From CAZKAP01 sp964552195 (GTDB lineage: Bacteria; Bacteroidota; Bacteroidia; Flavobacteriales; Flavobacteriaceae): DNA of 64,000 nt. The stretch is taken from assembly GCA_964552195.1 (NCBI GenBank), contig CAZKFM010000004.1, positions 124,001 through 188,000 of the forward strand, given 5' to 3'. The stretch's first letter is position 1; each line of letters opens with the position of its first letter. This document shows, one piece after another, positions 32,949 through 42,245 of the stretch. A program made the translations under genes and the position numbers. Under the pieces are notes generated by a model. The model had not been told where the DNA came from and did not search any database. It saw nothing but the letters and a program-made list of their open reading frames with translations.

Positions 32949-34790
32949 ATGCTTAAACGAATTGAAAGACTGCCCGCCCACGTGGCGAATCAGATCGCTG
33001 CGGGTGAAGTAGTACAGCGACCTGCCTCAGCGGTTAAGGAATTGCTGGAGAATTCCTTAGATGCCGGGGCCACGGTAATCCAACTCATCGTCAAGGAAGC
33101 CGGGAAATCGCTGGTGCAGGTAGTGGACAATGGGGGAGGTATGGACGAAGCGAATGCCCGACTCTGTTTCGAGCGTCATGCCACCTCGAAAATCAGGAAG
33201 ACGGAAGACCTGTTCGACCTGCGAACCATGGGGTTTCGGGGAGAGGCACTTGCGGCCATAGGTGCGGTATCCCAGGTGGAACTCAAGACCCGGATGCCCG
33301 GGGAAGAAACGGGTATTTGCATGAGCTGTGATGGAGGCGAAGTAGCCTGCCAGGGTCCCGTGGCAGTCGAGCCCGGTACCTCCATTGCCGTGCGTAACCT
33401 GTTTTTCAATATCCCGGCCCGCAGGCAGTTCCTGAAGTCCAATACCGTGGAGATGAAGCATATCACCGAAGAGTTCTTCCGGTTGGCTCTGGTGCAGCCT
33501 GCTATCTCCCTGAAATTTTTCCACAACAACGAAATGCTGTACGATCTGCCCCAATCGCCCCTCAGGCAGAGGATAGATGCGCTTTACGGAAGAACCAAAT
33601 CCGACCGACTCATTCCCGTGGACGAAGAAACGGAGGTGGTGAGGATCACGGGTTTCGTGGTCCGGCCCGAACACGCTCGTAAGCAACGGGGCCACCAATA
33701 CCTATTCGTCAATGGTCGCTTCTTCAGATCTCCCTATTTCAACCATGCGGTCAAAACGGCCTTCGAAGGGCTCATTTCAGAGGAGCATCATCCGGGCTAC
33801 TACCTGTATTTGGAGGTCGATCCCAAATCGGTAGACGTGAATATACACCCGACCAAGACAGAGGTTAAGTTCGAAGACGAAACGACACTTTACGCCATTT
33901 TGAGATCGGCCGTGCGACACGGACTGGGGAAGTACCACCTTGGGCCTACACTGGATTTTCAGCGGGATTCTTCTCTTGATGTGAGCTACGAAAGGTCCCG
34001 TGAGACCCCGGAAAGCCCTGGTATACGGGTAGACTACAACTTTAATCCCTTCTCGGGCAACACGAGAATAAAAGAAAGCGGTAGCTCCCGGACTCCGGTA
34101 GCTGCAGGTGATAATCAAAAAACTGCACTCAGCGATCTCTACGAAAGGAGTTTCAGCAGTGTTGAAATTCCGGAAGAAGAGGATGCCGGATCCGGGCTAT
34201 TTCCGGATGCCGAGCGCTGGTCGGTAGAGGAGGCAGAGAGCTTTCAGTGGGCAGGCAGGTATCTGGTTCTGCAATCCGGAGATTCGGTATATTTCGTCGA
34301 TCAGAACCGTGCACATGAGCGCGTACTGTACGAGTGTTTCCTTGCCGAGATGACAGTTGAACAGGGAAATTCCCAAAGGCTTATTTTTCCTCTCGAAGTA
34401 GAGGTGGACCGAGAGGAACTCGATGCACTGAGCCGGTTTACTCCCTACCTGGAACACATGGGTTTCGCTTTCGGTGAGCAGACTACAGGAGCCGTTGTAC
34501 TCAAGGGTTTGCCAGCTGTAGTTCCTGAAGGGTTGGCCGTATCACTCCTTAAAGATTTATTGGAACAAGAGGTAGCCTATCCCGAACAGGCATCGTTTTC
34601 CGAGGCGGAATTCCTGGCCCGGAAAATGAGCCGTAAGCTCGCTGTGCCGCCTGGAGTGAAACTGGAAAGAGAAGCGTCCAGGGCGCTGCTCAGGGACCTG
34701 CTGCTCTGTAAGGAGAGCCAGTTCAGCCCCTATGGAAAATTGGTTTATATTAGGGTCACATCAGAAGAGATGGACAAAAAATTCAAATAG
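32949..34790 (+). CDS. mutL: DNA mismatch repair protein MutL
   Basis: 613 residues. The N-terminal GHKL ATPase has all its motifs: ELLENSLDAGA, DNGGGMD, FERHATSKI and GFRGEALAAIGAV. The middle domain contains VNGRFFRSP and VDVNIHPTKTEV. The C-terminal dimerisation domain starts near 430. The endonuclease motif, DQHA(x)2E(x)4E in nicking MutL proteins, reads D451-Q-N-R-A-H-E here, so the metal-binding histidine is replaced by asparagine. I start at the ATG at 32949 (MLKRIERLP), the canonical N-terminus. The next gene starts at the base after the stop codon. Confidence 0.96.
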   Translation: MLKRIERLPAHVANQIAAGEVVQRPASAVKELLENSLDAGATVIQLIVKEAGKSLVQVVDNGGGMDEANARLCFERHATSKIRKTEDLFDLRTMGFRGEALAAIGAVSQVELKTRMPGEETGICMSCDGGEVACQGPVAVEPGTSIAVRNLFFNIPARRQFLKSNTVEMKHITEEFFRLALVQPAISLKFFHNNEMLYDLPQSPLRQRIDALYGRTKSDRLIPVDEETEVVRITGFVVRPEHARKQRGHQYLFVNGRFFRSPYFNHAVKTAFEGLISEEHHPGYYLYLEVDPKSVDVNIHPTKTEVKFEDETTLYAILRSAVRHGLGKYHLGPTLDFQRDSSLDVSYERSRETPESPGIRVDYNFNPFSGNTRIKESGSSRTPVAAGDNQKTALSDLYERSFSSVEIPEEEDAGSGLFPDAERWSVEEAESFQWAGRYLVLQSGDSVYFVDQNRAHERVLYECFLAEMTVEQGNSQRLIFPLEVEVDREELDALSRFTPYLEHMGFAFGEQTTGAVVLKGLPAVVPEGLAVSLLKDLLEQEVAYPEQASFSEAEFLARKMSRKLAVPPGVKLEREASRALLRDLLLCKESQFSPYGKLVYIRVTSEEMDKKFK

Positions 34791-35525
34791 ATGGTACGAA
34801 TAAGTGGAGCGGTTAAACATCTTCTGATCGCCAATATAATTGTATTCTTCGCCAGTTTCTATCTGTATCCGGTTTTGCTGGATTTATGGCCACTCTGGTT
34901 TGTGCAGAATCCGAATTTCGATTACTGGCAGATACTGACCCACATGTTCATGCATGGCGGGTTTGCCCACATCTTATTCAACATGTATGCCCTTTGGGCT
35001 TTTGGCAGTCCTCTGGAACAAATCTGGGGTAAGTGGAAGTTTGTTTTCTTCTACTTTTCGGCAGGACTGGGTTCTGCCATGCTCTACACCTTGTCCAACT
35101 ACTACCTCTTCAATTCCGGAGTGGACGCATTGAGCAACTACGGTGTAGGCCTGGCCGATATTACAGCCCTGCTGGATACCAATAAGCTGGATACTCAGTG
35201 GTACGAATGGATTGGCAAGGACCGGGTGGATCGAATGGCCCAGGCCTACTTCTCAAGGGCCGTCGGTGCATCCGGGGCCATATACGGTATCCTGGTGGCC
35301 TTCGCCTTCATGTATTCCGAAGCCCGATTGATGCTGATTTTCCTGCCCGTTCCCATAAAGGCCAAGTATTTCGTGCCGGCTCTGATTGCTCTGGATCTTT
35401 TTTTTGGTGTAAGTGGCATCAATACCGGTATTGCGCATTTTGCGCACCTGGGTGGCGCCCTGATTGGCTTCATCATGATGTGGTACTGGAAGAAGAATCA
35501 GTTTAATGACAAACGCTGGAATTAA
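34791..35525 (+). CDS. Rhomboid family intramembrane serine protease, copy 1
   Basis: 244 residues with six hydrophobic segments. Catalytic features: oxyanion-side MHGGFAHILFNMYALW, the serine in GASGAIYG and the histidine in HFAHLGGA. About 50 polar residues (roughly 115-160) separate the third segment from the serine helix, longer than in the next copy. Known: rhomboids cut transmembrane helices of client proteins within the membrane. Substrate unknown. The ATG directly follows the mutL stop with no gap. Confidence 0.92.
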   Translation: MVRISGAVKHLLIANIIVFFASFYLYPVLLDLWPLWFVQNPNFDYWQILTHMFMHGGFAHILFNMYALWAFGSPLEQIWGKWKFVFFYFSAGLGSAMLYTLSNYYLFNSGVDALSNYGVGLADITALLDTNKLDTQWYEWIGKDRVDRMAQAYFSRAVGASGAIYGILVAFAFMYSEARLMLIFLPVPIKAKYFVPALIALDLFFGVSGINTGIAHFAHLGGALIGFIMMWYWKKNQFNDKRWN

Positions 35526-35527
35526 CT

Positions 35528-36394
35528 ATGAGTGAACTCAACCTGAGCTACCGCTGGTCCCGGTTGAATATGGCAGAGAAACTGATCGCCGTAAACACGG
35601 TGATTTTTATAGCCGTTGGCCTGGTCGAGGTCTTCGGTCAACTCGATGTGAAGGGGTTGTTCCTGTTACCCGGAGACTTGCTTGCTTTTGGCAAGCAGCC
35701 CTGGTCGCTGATTACCTATTCTTTCCTGCATGGAGGAGTCTGGCACATCCTATTCAACATGCTATGGCTTCACTTTGCCGGACGAATTATCCTGAACTTG
35801 TTCGACTCTTACAGATTCCTGAGTGTGTACTTCCTCGGGGTTATTTTGGGCGGATTGTCGTATCTAGCTATATATAATGTATTTCCCGCGGTTCCGGGTA
35901 ATGGTTTGTTGGGTTCGTCTGCCGGCGTAATGGCCGTTTTGATTTTTATTTGCTCCTATATTCCTAATCAGGAAATCCGGGTCATTTTCTTTAATGTCAA
36001 ACTCTGGCAGATCGGTGTATTTTTCGTCATATTCGATCTGCTCAATATCGCCAGCGGGGGCAATGTCGGGGGGCGCATGGCACATCTGGGTGGAGCAGCT
36101 GTTGGCTTCCTCTATGGCAGGCAGTTACTCAACGGCAGGGATATTGCAGCCGGATTTACCCGATTTATCGAGCAGTTGTTTCAATCTTTTCAGGGAGGAG
36201 GCAAGAAAACCCGCCTGAAAACGGTTTATAAGAAAAAGACCCGCAAGGGAAGCGGCTCTTCCCAGGGACAGCCGACTACCGATGAGGTACAGAAACGGAT
36301 AGACGAGATTTTGGATAAGATTTCGAAATCCGGATACGACAGCCTTACACAGGAAGAGAAGGACTTCCTATTCAAGGCGGGAAAAGAAGAGTAA
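35528..36394 (+). CDS. Rhomboid family intramembrane serine protease, copy 2
   Basis: 288 residues. Six hydrophobic segments in the first 205 residues, with LHGGVWHILFNMLW, the serine in LGSSAGVMA and the histidine in RMAHLGGAAVG. An 80-residue basic cytoplasmic tail follows (KKTRLKTVYKKKTRKG, then a helical acidic end with SLTQEEKDFLFKAGKEE). The tail is absent from copy 1. It starts 2 bases after copy 1, so the pair is cotranslated. The two copies are clearly different in sequence, so they probably have different clients. Confidence 0.92.
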   Translation: MSELNLSYRWSRLNMAEKLIAVNTVIFIAVGLVEVFGQLDVKGLFLLPGDLLAFGKQPWSLITYSFLHGGVWHILFNMLWLHFAGRIILNLFDSYRFLSVYFLGVILGGLSYLAIYNVFPAVPGNGLLGSSAGVMAVLIFICSYIPNQEIRVIFFNVKLWQIGVFFVIFDLLNIASGGNVGGRMAHLGGAAVGFLYGRQLLNGRDIAAGFTRFIEQLFQSFQGGGKKTRLKTVYKKKTRKGSGSSQGQPTTDEVQKRIDEILDKISKSGYDSLTQEEKDFLFKAGKEE

Positions 36395-36399
36395 AGGAC

Positions 36400-37443
36400 A
36401 TGAAATTATTGGGGCATTTGGCAACGGTTGTATTCGGGCTGTGCACGACATTGCTTCTGCTGGCAGGCCTCTCCTGGGCTGCTCCCATACCGGGTGGCAG
36501 TCTTTTTTCTGTACTCAGCTTGTTTGTTCCCCTGCTCATGATGGGTAGTTTCTTCGGCTTTCTCTACCGATGGAGGAGAAGGAATGATCCCGTTAATTTT
36601 CACCTTTTTGTACTCCTGAGTAGTGGCATACTCATGGGAAGCTTCTTTCAGTTCTCTGGTGGATCTGCTTCCGACACCGGCGATGACACCTTTTCAGTTC
36701 TCAGTTTTAACACACGAAAGTTCAATGAAAACGGCGAGCTCTCCCTGAAGAATGCGGACAGTATTATACTCGATTTTATCCGGGATGAAGACAGCGATAT
36801 CGTCTGCCTACAGGAATGCTATTATGCCATTAAGGCTTCGCGCGAACTGGAAAAGAATTACCCCTACAAATTTGTCGATTTCATTTATAGTCGTACCGTC
36901 AAGAATGATCACGTAGTTCATGGTATCCTATCCAAGTATCCGATCGTCAACACCGAGGTTATTGAGTTTCCCGGGAGTTTCAACAGGGCCGTTTATGCCG
37001 ATATCGATAGGGACGGTGAAATTATCCGCGTATTCAGCGTACACCTGCAGTCGTACAAGATTGTGCCCAAGCGGGACCTGTTGGAAAATGGAACCTACGG
37101 CAATCTGCTCCAGAGAATGAGTTGGGTAATGCGCAAACAGAATAAGCAGGCCGCCCTGGTTCGGGCAGCCATTGAGGCCAGTCCGTATCCGACCATAGTG
37201 ACCGGAGATTTTAACAACACCCAGTATTCAAGGGCCTACAGGACCATTTCGCGGGATATGTCCGATAGTTTTCGCGAAAAGGGCAGGGGTTTCGGGCGCA
37301 CCTTCGACCTGTTCAGGATCCCCATGAGAATCGATTTCGTTTTGGCCGATTCGGGCTTCGAGTTTACCCACCACCACAATTACAACGTAGAGCTCAGCGA
37401 TCACTTCCCCATACGCGCCGAACTCAGGAGGGTAGGGGAGTAA
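36400..37443 (+). CDS. Membrane-anchored endonuclease/exonuclease/phosphatase family protein
   Basis: 347 residues. Two or three hydrophobic segments (about 8-30, 36-55, 68-85) are followed by an EEP domain with the full set of catalytic motifs: LSFNTRKFN, CLQECYYAIK, VFSVHLQSYK, VTGDFNNTQYS and LSDHFPIRAEL. Known: the EEP fold includes DNA repair nucleases, phosphodiesterases and lipid phosphatases. Membrane anchoring argues against DNA repair and for a periplasmic or lipid substrate, but this is inference. Its last 20 bases overlap the convergent wbqC-like gene. Confidence 0.88.
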   Translation: MKLLGHLATVVFGLCTTLLLLAGLSWAAPIPGGSLFSVLSLFVPLLMMGSFFGFLYRWRRRNDPVNFHLFVLLSSGILMGSFFQFSGGSASDTGDDTFSVLSFNTRKFNENGELSLKNADSIILDFIRDEDSDIVCLQECYYAIKASRELEKNYPYKFVDFIYSRTVKNDHVVHGILSKYPIVNTEVIEFPGSFNRAVYADIDRDGEIIRVFSVHLQSYKIVPKRDLLENGTYGNLLQRMSWVMRKQNKQAALVRAAIEASPYPTIVTGDFNNTQYSRAYRTISRDMSDSFREKGRGFGRTFDLFRIPMRIDFVLADSGFEFTHHHNYNVELSDHFPIRAELRRVGE

Positions 37444-38074
37444 CTTTCAGTTTACTGAGGTAGGCAGGAGACTCTGGCCCCAGATTAAAGAGGAGGTCCA
37501 GGGCACTCAGGTTGGAAAGAAAACCGTGCCTCTCCCTAAAAACCTGATGGTATTCGGGCACTTCCCATTGTGGACGACCCTTAGCCAGTACCAGCTCTCT
37601 GGCATCACCCGTCTCGTATTCATGCCGATAGGTAGTGGTAAAATCCTCGGAAAAGTCAATGTCCATAGAAGTACAAAGGAATCTCACAGTTTTGAGATTG
37701 AGGTCGAAAAGCAGGTCATTTTCGGGCTCGGAGAAGTACACTTCCCGCACCTCGTCTTCGTAGTATTCGAAATAGGCCGAGCTGCGATAGGCGTTTTGTA
37801 AGGTCTTCCAGTGGAGTTTCCTCCAGCCAGAGGCCTCATCCATACGGACTTTCCTATAGGATTGCCGCCCTTGCTCACCGCCCAGGTGACGGATCGGTAT
37901 ATTCATCTGGTAGAGCCCCTGATCCGTTCCTATGCTGCAGCGGTTTCGGTAGGTCTGTTTCTGGTAGTTGTCCCACGCCTCCCAGACGATGCGTCCCCAG
38001 TACTGGCAGACGACACCCAGAGTTTCAATGTTGGGAAAATAGGTCGGGTGCAGGATGATGGACCTCTCCTTCAA
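37424..38074 (-). CDS. WbqC-like family protein
   Basis: 216 residues. The N-terminus HPTYFPNIETLGVVCQ and later W-x-x-Y-Q-K-Q-T-Y-R-N-R (a conserved NRC-type stretch) identify the WbqC (PF08889) family. Known: WbqC proteins occur in O-antigen clusters, but their biochemical role is not settled. No O-antigen genes are nearby; here it is the last gene of the parAB-dapB-lepB run, 9 bases after lepB. Confidence 0.85.
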   Translation of the reverse strand: MKERSIILHPTYFPNIETLGVVCQYWGRIVWEAWDNYQKQTYRNRCSIGTDQGLYQMNIPIRHLGGEQGRQSYRKVRMDEASGWRKLHWKTLQNAYRSSAYFEYYEDEVREVYFSEPENDLLFDLNLKTVRFLCTSMDIDFSEDFTTTYRHEYETGDARELVLAKGRPQWEVPEYHQVFRERHGFLSNLSALDLLFNLGPESPAYLSKLKVTPLPS

Positions 38075-38083
38075 ACCGGAATC

Positions 38084-39829
38084 TTATTTTCTCTTGTCTT
38101 TACCCTTTAGGAATGGCAGATCCGGTAGTTTGCCACCCCGCTTGCGATACTGGCTAAATCCGTACAGCAATCCGCAGAAAATCAGAAAATGCGGCAGATA
38201 AGATACGGGTTTACCGGAGCCTCCAACGGTTGTAAACCAGCGGACCCAGCGGGGCTTAAAGCTGAACAATCCCTTATTGAAGTTGTCATAACTCATCCAG
38301 ATGAATACGGGTTTGCCCATGATATGAGTTTCGGGTACATACCCCCATACCCTGCTGTCCTCGGAGTAATCCCGGTTATCTCCCATCATCCAGAAGTAGT
38401 TCTGTCCAAAGGTGTATTCATCTGTGGGCTCCCCGTTAATGCGGACACGACCATCCTTAATGTCTACCTCATTACCCCAGAGATTCTCGTAGGAGGCGAT
38501 CATTTTTTTATACAGGGGCAGGTTCTCGGGAGTAAGTCTGATTCGATCGCCCTTCTTGGGAATATAAATGGGACCGAACTGGTCGTTATTCCAGGGAAAC
38601 TGTTCCTTGTGCGGGAAAACATTCGGATCCCAGAATCCCTTGGGGCGTATGTCTTTAATCACGGAATCAATGGCGGAATTCGAGGCCAGCTCGGACGCCA
38701 TTTCTTCGGTCAGGTTAACCAGCCGACTCGCCTCGGTGAGTTCTTTTAAGGAAAGCCTCACTTTCCTGAGTACCTCAGTGGGTATACCCTCCCCCATGGT
38801 ATAGAGTTTAAAACCACCGTCGTCCGTGCGTTGCACATTGAACAGGTATTTCTGAATGGCCCTAAACTGCTGGTCATTGAGACTGGTAGCGACAAAAGAA
38901 CGTTCAAAATCTGTGACACCGGCCTCCAGCAGCAGCCGGGACGAGACTCCCGTGGCCGCATATACCCTGTAATTGTGCATGGGGCGGGCGCGGTCGCTAA
39001 GAACGAGCTTTTCACCGTTGATATAGACAAGGCCGTCTTTGATTTCCAGCGTATCGCCGGGAGTACCCACGCAGCGTTTTACGTAATTCGATTTCTTATC
39101 CAGGGGTTTGAACACTCCCGGTTCCTTGACGAAGAACTGACGAACGGTGTCGGCAGGCCAGTTGAAGACCACCAAATGGTTCTTCTGCACTTTCTGAAAA
39201 CCGGGCAGGCGCATATAAGGCAACTGCGGTTTTTTGAGGTAAGAGCGTGTTTTGACCACTGGGATGGTATCGTGCAGTATGGGAAAAGCCAGGGCAGTCG
39301 TAGGGACCCTGGCGCCATAATGGTATTTGCTGACGAACAAAAAATCACCGATTCTCAGCGTCCGTTCCAGTGAACCTGTAGGGATGGCAAAAGGCTGCAT
39401 GATATAGGTGTGAACCAGTGTTGCCGCCACTATGGCGAAAACCAGGGAACTGACCAGGTCGTCCCAGAAATTCTCCGGTTTAAGCGAACGGTCAGCTCGG
39501 TACTTAGGCTCGGTGGTGTAGTTCAGGTAGGTGAGGTAAAATCCCAGGGTGAAAAGCGTAAGTAAGGTGTTTTTGGTGCTATTATGGCCGAAACTTCGAC
39601 CCGTTTCCACCCAGACAACCGGGATCATGAGCAGGTTGATAATCGGCACGAAGAGCAGGATTACCCACCAACGCGGACGCTTGATGATATCCATGAGTAT
39701 CAGGGCATTGTAAACGGGAACTCCGGCCTCCCAAAATGGCCTTCCCGCCGCCTTATAGAATTTCCATGTGCTCGCGAAGTGAATGCCCTGCACCAGCAGG
39801 AAAAATAAAAACCACTGTCCGATCGTCAT
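38084..39829 (-). CDS. lepB: Signal peptidase I, long form
   Basis: 581 residues, about twice the usual size. Three hydrophobic segments (about 4-20, 55-75, 88-103) precede the anchor at 125-145. The catalytic serine is S153 (PTGSLERTL) and the lysine is K251 (YVKRCVGTPGD). The final box GDNRDYSEDSRVWG lies near 500, so an insertion of roughly 200 residues separates it from the lysine box. A last hydrophobic stretch (about 545-560) ends the chain. Known: it removes signal peptides from Sec-exported proteins; long forms are normal in Bacteroidota. Located 46 bases after dapB. Confidence 0.95.
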   Translation of the reverse strand: MTIGQWFLFFLLVQGIHFASTWKFYKAAGRPFWEAGVPVYNALILMDIIKRPRWWVILLFVPIINLLMIPVVWVETGRSFGHNSTKNTLLTLFTLGFYLTYLNYTTEPKYRADRSLKPENFWDDLVSSLVFAIVAATLVHTYIMQPFAIPTGSLERTLRIGDFLFVSKYHYGARVPTTALAFPILHDTIPVVKTRSYLKKPQLPYMRLPGFQKVQKNHLVVFNWPADTVRQFFVKEPGVFKPLDKKSNYVKRCVGTPGDTLEIKDGLVYINGEKLVLSDRARPMHNYRVYAATGVSSRLLLEAGVTDFERSFVATSLNDQQFRAIQKYLFNVQRTDDGGFKLYTMGEGIPTEVLRKVRLSLKELTEASRLVNLTEEMASELASNSAIDSVIKDIRPKGFWDPNVFPHKEQFPWNNDQFGPIYIPKKGDRIRLTPENLPLYKKMIASYENLWGNEVDIKDGRVRINGEPTDEYTFGQNYFWMMGDNRDYSEDSRVWGYVPETHIMGKPVFIWMSYDNFNKGLFSFKPRWVRWFTTVGGSGKPVSYLPHFLIFCGLLYGFSQYRKRGGKLPDLPFLKGKDKRK

Positions 39830-39875
39830 GCTGTCCGAATTTTGTGCCCAAAGATAAAAGATCGCCCCTCAAGGC

Positions 39876-40586
39876 CTATAGCCCTAACACATCTTTAACC
39901 GAAAATACACCGATGCGACCGGGCAGCCACTCTGCAGCAATTACGGCTCCCAGAGCAAAACCATCCCGGTTTAAGGCCTCGTGAGTGATTCGTATCCGAT
40001 CTACCCCGGATCGATACTCCACGGTGTGTATCCCCGGTACCTCACCCTCTCTGATAGAGGCGATAGGGAGCGATTCGGGGTCCCCGGGCTCCTCTTCGCT
40101 CCGGTACCAGCCCGAATACCGATCCAGTTTTTCGACTGCGCCTTCGGCCAGCGTTATGGCCGTACCACTGGGACTGTCTTTTTTGTGTATATGATGGGTC
40201 TCCTCCAGTGAAACTTCGTAGTCCGAATGTGGGTTCATGAGTCTTGCCAGCTGACGGTTCAGTTGGAAGAACAGGTTAACCCCCAGGCTAAAATTGGATG
40301 CATACAGGAAAGCGCCCTGGGTTTGCTGGCAGATACGGATAACCTCTTCCCACTGATCGAGCCATCCGGTGGTGCCGCTTACCACGGGGACCCCGTGTTT
40401 CAGGCAGCCCGCTATGTGGTTGAAGGCCACCTCCGGAGTACTGAAGTCTATGGCGACATCGATCCCATCTAGCTGCCAGTCCAGGTGGTCTTCGTCCACG
40501 CGCAGGGCTATTTCGTGTCCCCTGTTCAAAGCGATTTCTTCAATTTTGCGGCCCATCTTGCCGTATCCCAAAAGTGCCAGCTTCAT
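39876..40586 (-). CDS. dapB: 4-hydroxy-tetrahydrodipicolinate reductase
   Basis: 236 residues. NAD(P)H-dependent reduction in the lysine/diaminopimelate pathway, so it supplies peptidoglycan precursor. Visible: dinucleotide motif LLGYGKMGRKIE, SGTTGW, and the catalytic HHIHKKDSPSGTA. It is 9 bases after the DUF5683 gene in the parAB run. Confidence 0.97.
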   Translation of the reverse strand: MKLALLGYGKMGRKIEEIALNRGHEIALRVDEDHLDWQLDGIDVAIDFSTPEVAFNHIAGCLKHGVPVVSGTTGWLDQWEEVIRICQQTQGAFLYASNFSLGVNLFFQLNRQLARLMNPHSDYEVSLEETHHIHKKDSPSGTAITLAEGAVEKLDRYSGWYRSEEEPGDPESLPIASIREGEVPGIHTVEYRSGVDRIRITHEALNRDGFALGAVIAAEWLPGRIGVFSVKDVLGL

Positions 40587-40594
40587 ATCGGTTT

Positions 40595-41344
40595 TTAAAA
40601 TTTGATTTCCAGCGAAATTCCGTAGACCGGGTTCTGGAATACCGGGTCAGGATATAGCTGTGGTCTGAAGTCCCAACTTAGCCGTTCGTTAACGTTGTAC
40701 TGTTTGAGATGGGCATCCACGTTGGCGTCAATCACATTAAGTGCATACATCAGTATGGTCAAAAGCAGAGAGAGGTCACGGTCGGCCTGAAAGCGTTCCT
40801 GCGCATCCTGCAAGGCCGCATCCGACAGGTCTGGCCCTGTACCGTTGCCGTTGATATCCCAGAATTCGTCTGTGGTAAATCCAGCCCTTCTGCTTTTGAA
40901 TGCATCCCGATAGCGGTTGTACTGGGTATTATTAAAGGTATAGGTGTAGATTCCGGTACCCATGGCACCGTAAACGATAGGTAATTTCCAGTACCTCTTG
41001 TTGTAGATCTGACCCAGTCCGGGGACCAAAGCCGAGTAGAAGGCCGCCTTGCTTGGAGCCAGAGGGTTTACTTCGGCTGTACGTTCGAGTTGCTTTTGGA
41101 GCCTTGACTCCTTTCGGCCTTGTCGCTTCTGATTCTTTTTCGCCTTTCGACGTTGTGCAGGAGTATCCAAGGAATCGAGTGTCTGTCCCCTTAGGACAGT
41201 ATCGATAGACTGGGGATTGAGTATGCGCAGTACGCTATCCCTGTTTATACTATCTACCTGTTTCTGGGGGATGGGCTTTACCTGTGCCTGCATCAGTCCG
41301 ATCAGGGACAGAAATGCAATCGCAAATAGCGATGACTTAGTCAC
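40595..41344 (-). CDS. DUF5683 protein
   Basis: 249 residues with a signal peptide (1-20, ending MQAQ). A basic, Gln/Lys-rich stretch (about 65-90) precedes the DUF5683 core (PLAPSKAAFYSALVPGLGQIYNKRYWKLP), which contains two short hydrophobic segments (about 112-135 and 195-210). The function of the family is not established. It lies between parB (8-base overlap) and dapB, a placement I associate with other flavobacteria. Probably an envelope protein. Confidence 0.85.
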   Translation of the reverse strand: MTKSSLFAIAFLSLIGLMQAQVKPIPQKQVDSINRDSVLRILNPQSIDTVLRGQTLDSLDTPAQRRKAKKNQKRQGRKESRLQKQLERTAEVNPLAPSKAAFYSALVPGLGQIYNKRYWKLPIVYGAMGTGIYTYTFNNTQYNRYRDAFKSRRAGFTTDEFWDINGNGTGPDLSDAALQDAQERFQADRDLSLLLTILMYALNVIDANVDAHLKQYNVNERLSWDFRPQLYPDPVFQNPVYGISLEIKF

Positions 41345-42245
41345 CGTTGAGCATTTTGTGTAGGCGACGGAACGATTTCAGGTTTTTGATATGGATTTGA
41401 AGCTGAATACTACCGCCTCTCATGGCCTTCAGGTTAACCGGAGCACGGAGTATGTTTTCCAAATCCTCGAGCTGTTCCTCTGCATACTGGTGAAGTTCAC
41501 TCTTAGACGGGCTTGCGGGGGCACTGACATCAGTTTCCCTATCCCCGGCCTTACGGGCCAGATCTTCCGCCGTACGCACCGAGAGCCCCTTATCCTGGAT
41601 ACGCCTAAAAACCTGGAGTTGCTCGCTCTCGTCTTCGATAGCCAGCAGAGCCCTACCGTGCCCCATGGAAAGAGTTCCTTCCTTCATGGCGGTCTGTATG
41701 GGCGCGGGTAATTTGAGCAAACGGAGATAATTGGTAATGGTCGACCGTTTTTTACCAACCCGGCCACTCAGTTTTTCCTGGGTGAGTTCGACTTCTTCGA
41801 TAAGTCGCTGGTAGGAGAGGGCAATCTCAATTGGGTCGAGATCCTGCCGTTGAATATTTTCAACCAGAGCCATCTCCAGGGATTCCTGATCATTCGCAAT
41901 GCGGATATAGGCAGGTATGGTTTCCAGACCCACTATGCGTGAGGCTCGGTACCGGCGTTCACCTGACACCAGCTGGTACTGATCAAAGCCGGTTTTTCGC
42001 ACCGTAATCGGTTGTATGATCCCCAGTTCCCGTATGGAAGAAGCCAGTTCCTGAAGAGCCTCTTCGTCGAAGCTTTGTCTGGGCTGGAAGGGGTTGACTT
42101 CGATGCTGTTGATATCGAGTTCAATGACGTTGCCGATCACCTTATCGGCATTTTTGTCGGAAACGGTCTGTATATCGTTGTTCGGATCCTTGAGCAGTGC
42201 AGATAGTCCCCTGCCCAAGGCCTGTTTCTTCACTGCCTTTGCCAT
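41337..42245 (-). CDS. parB: Chromosome partitioning protein ParB
   Basis: 302 residues. N-terminal signature KKQALGRGLSALL, the CTP-binding ParB/Srx domain with ENIQRQDLDPIE and VSGERRYRAS, a helix-turn-helix region (KLSGRVGKKRSTITNYLRL) and a C-terminal dimerisation domain. Known: ParB loads at parS and slides on DNA as a CTP clamp. It begins at the base after parA ends. I saw no parS-like site (core CACGTG with long flanking arms) near the locus. Confidence 0.96.
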   Translation of the reverse strand: MAKAVKKQALGRGLSALLKDPNNDIQTVSDKNADKVIGNVIELDINSIEVNPFQPRQSFDEEALQELASSIRELGIIQPITVRKTGFDQYQLVSGERRYRASRIVGLETIPAYIRIANDQESLEMALVENIQRQDLDPIEIALSYQRLIEEVELTQEKLSGRVGKKRSTITNYLRLLKLPAPIQTAMKEGTLSMGHGRALLAIEDESEQLQVFRRIQDKGLSVRTAEDLARKAGDRETDVSAPASPSKSELHQYAEEQLEDLENILRAPVNLKAMRGGSIQLQIHIKNLKSFRRLHKMLNGD

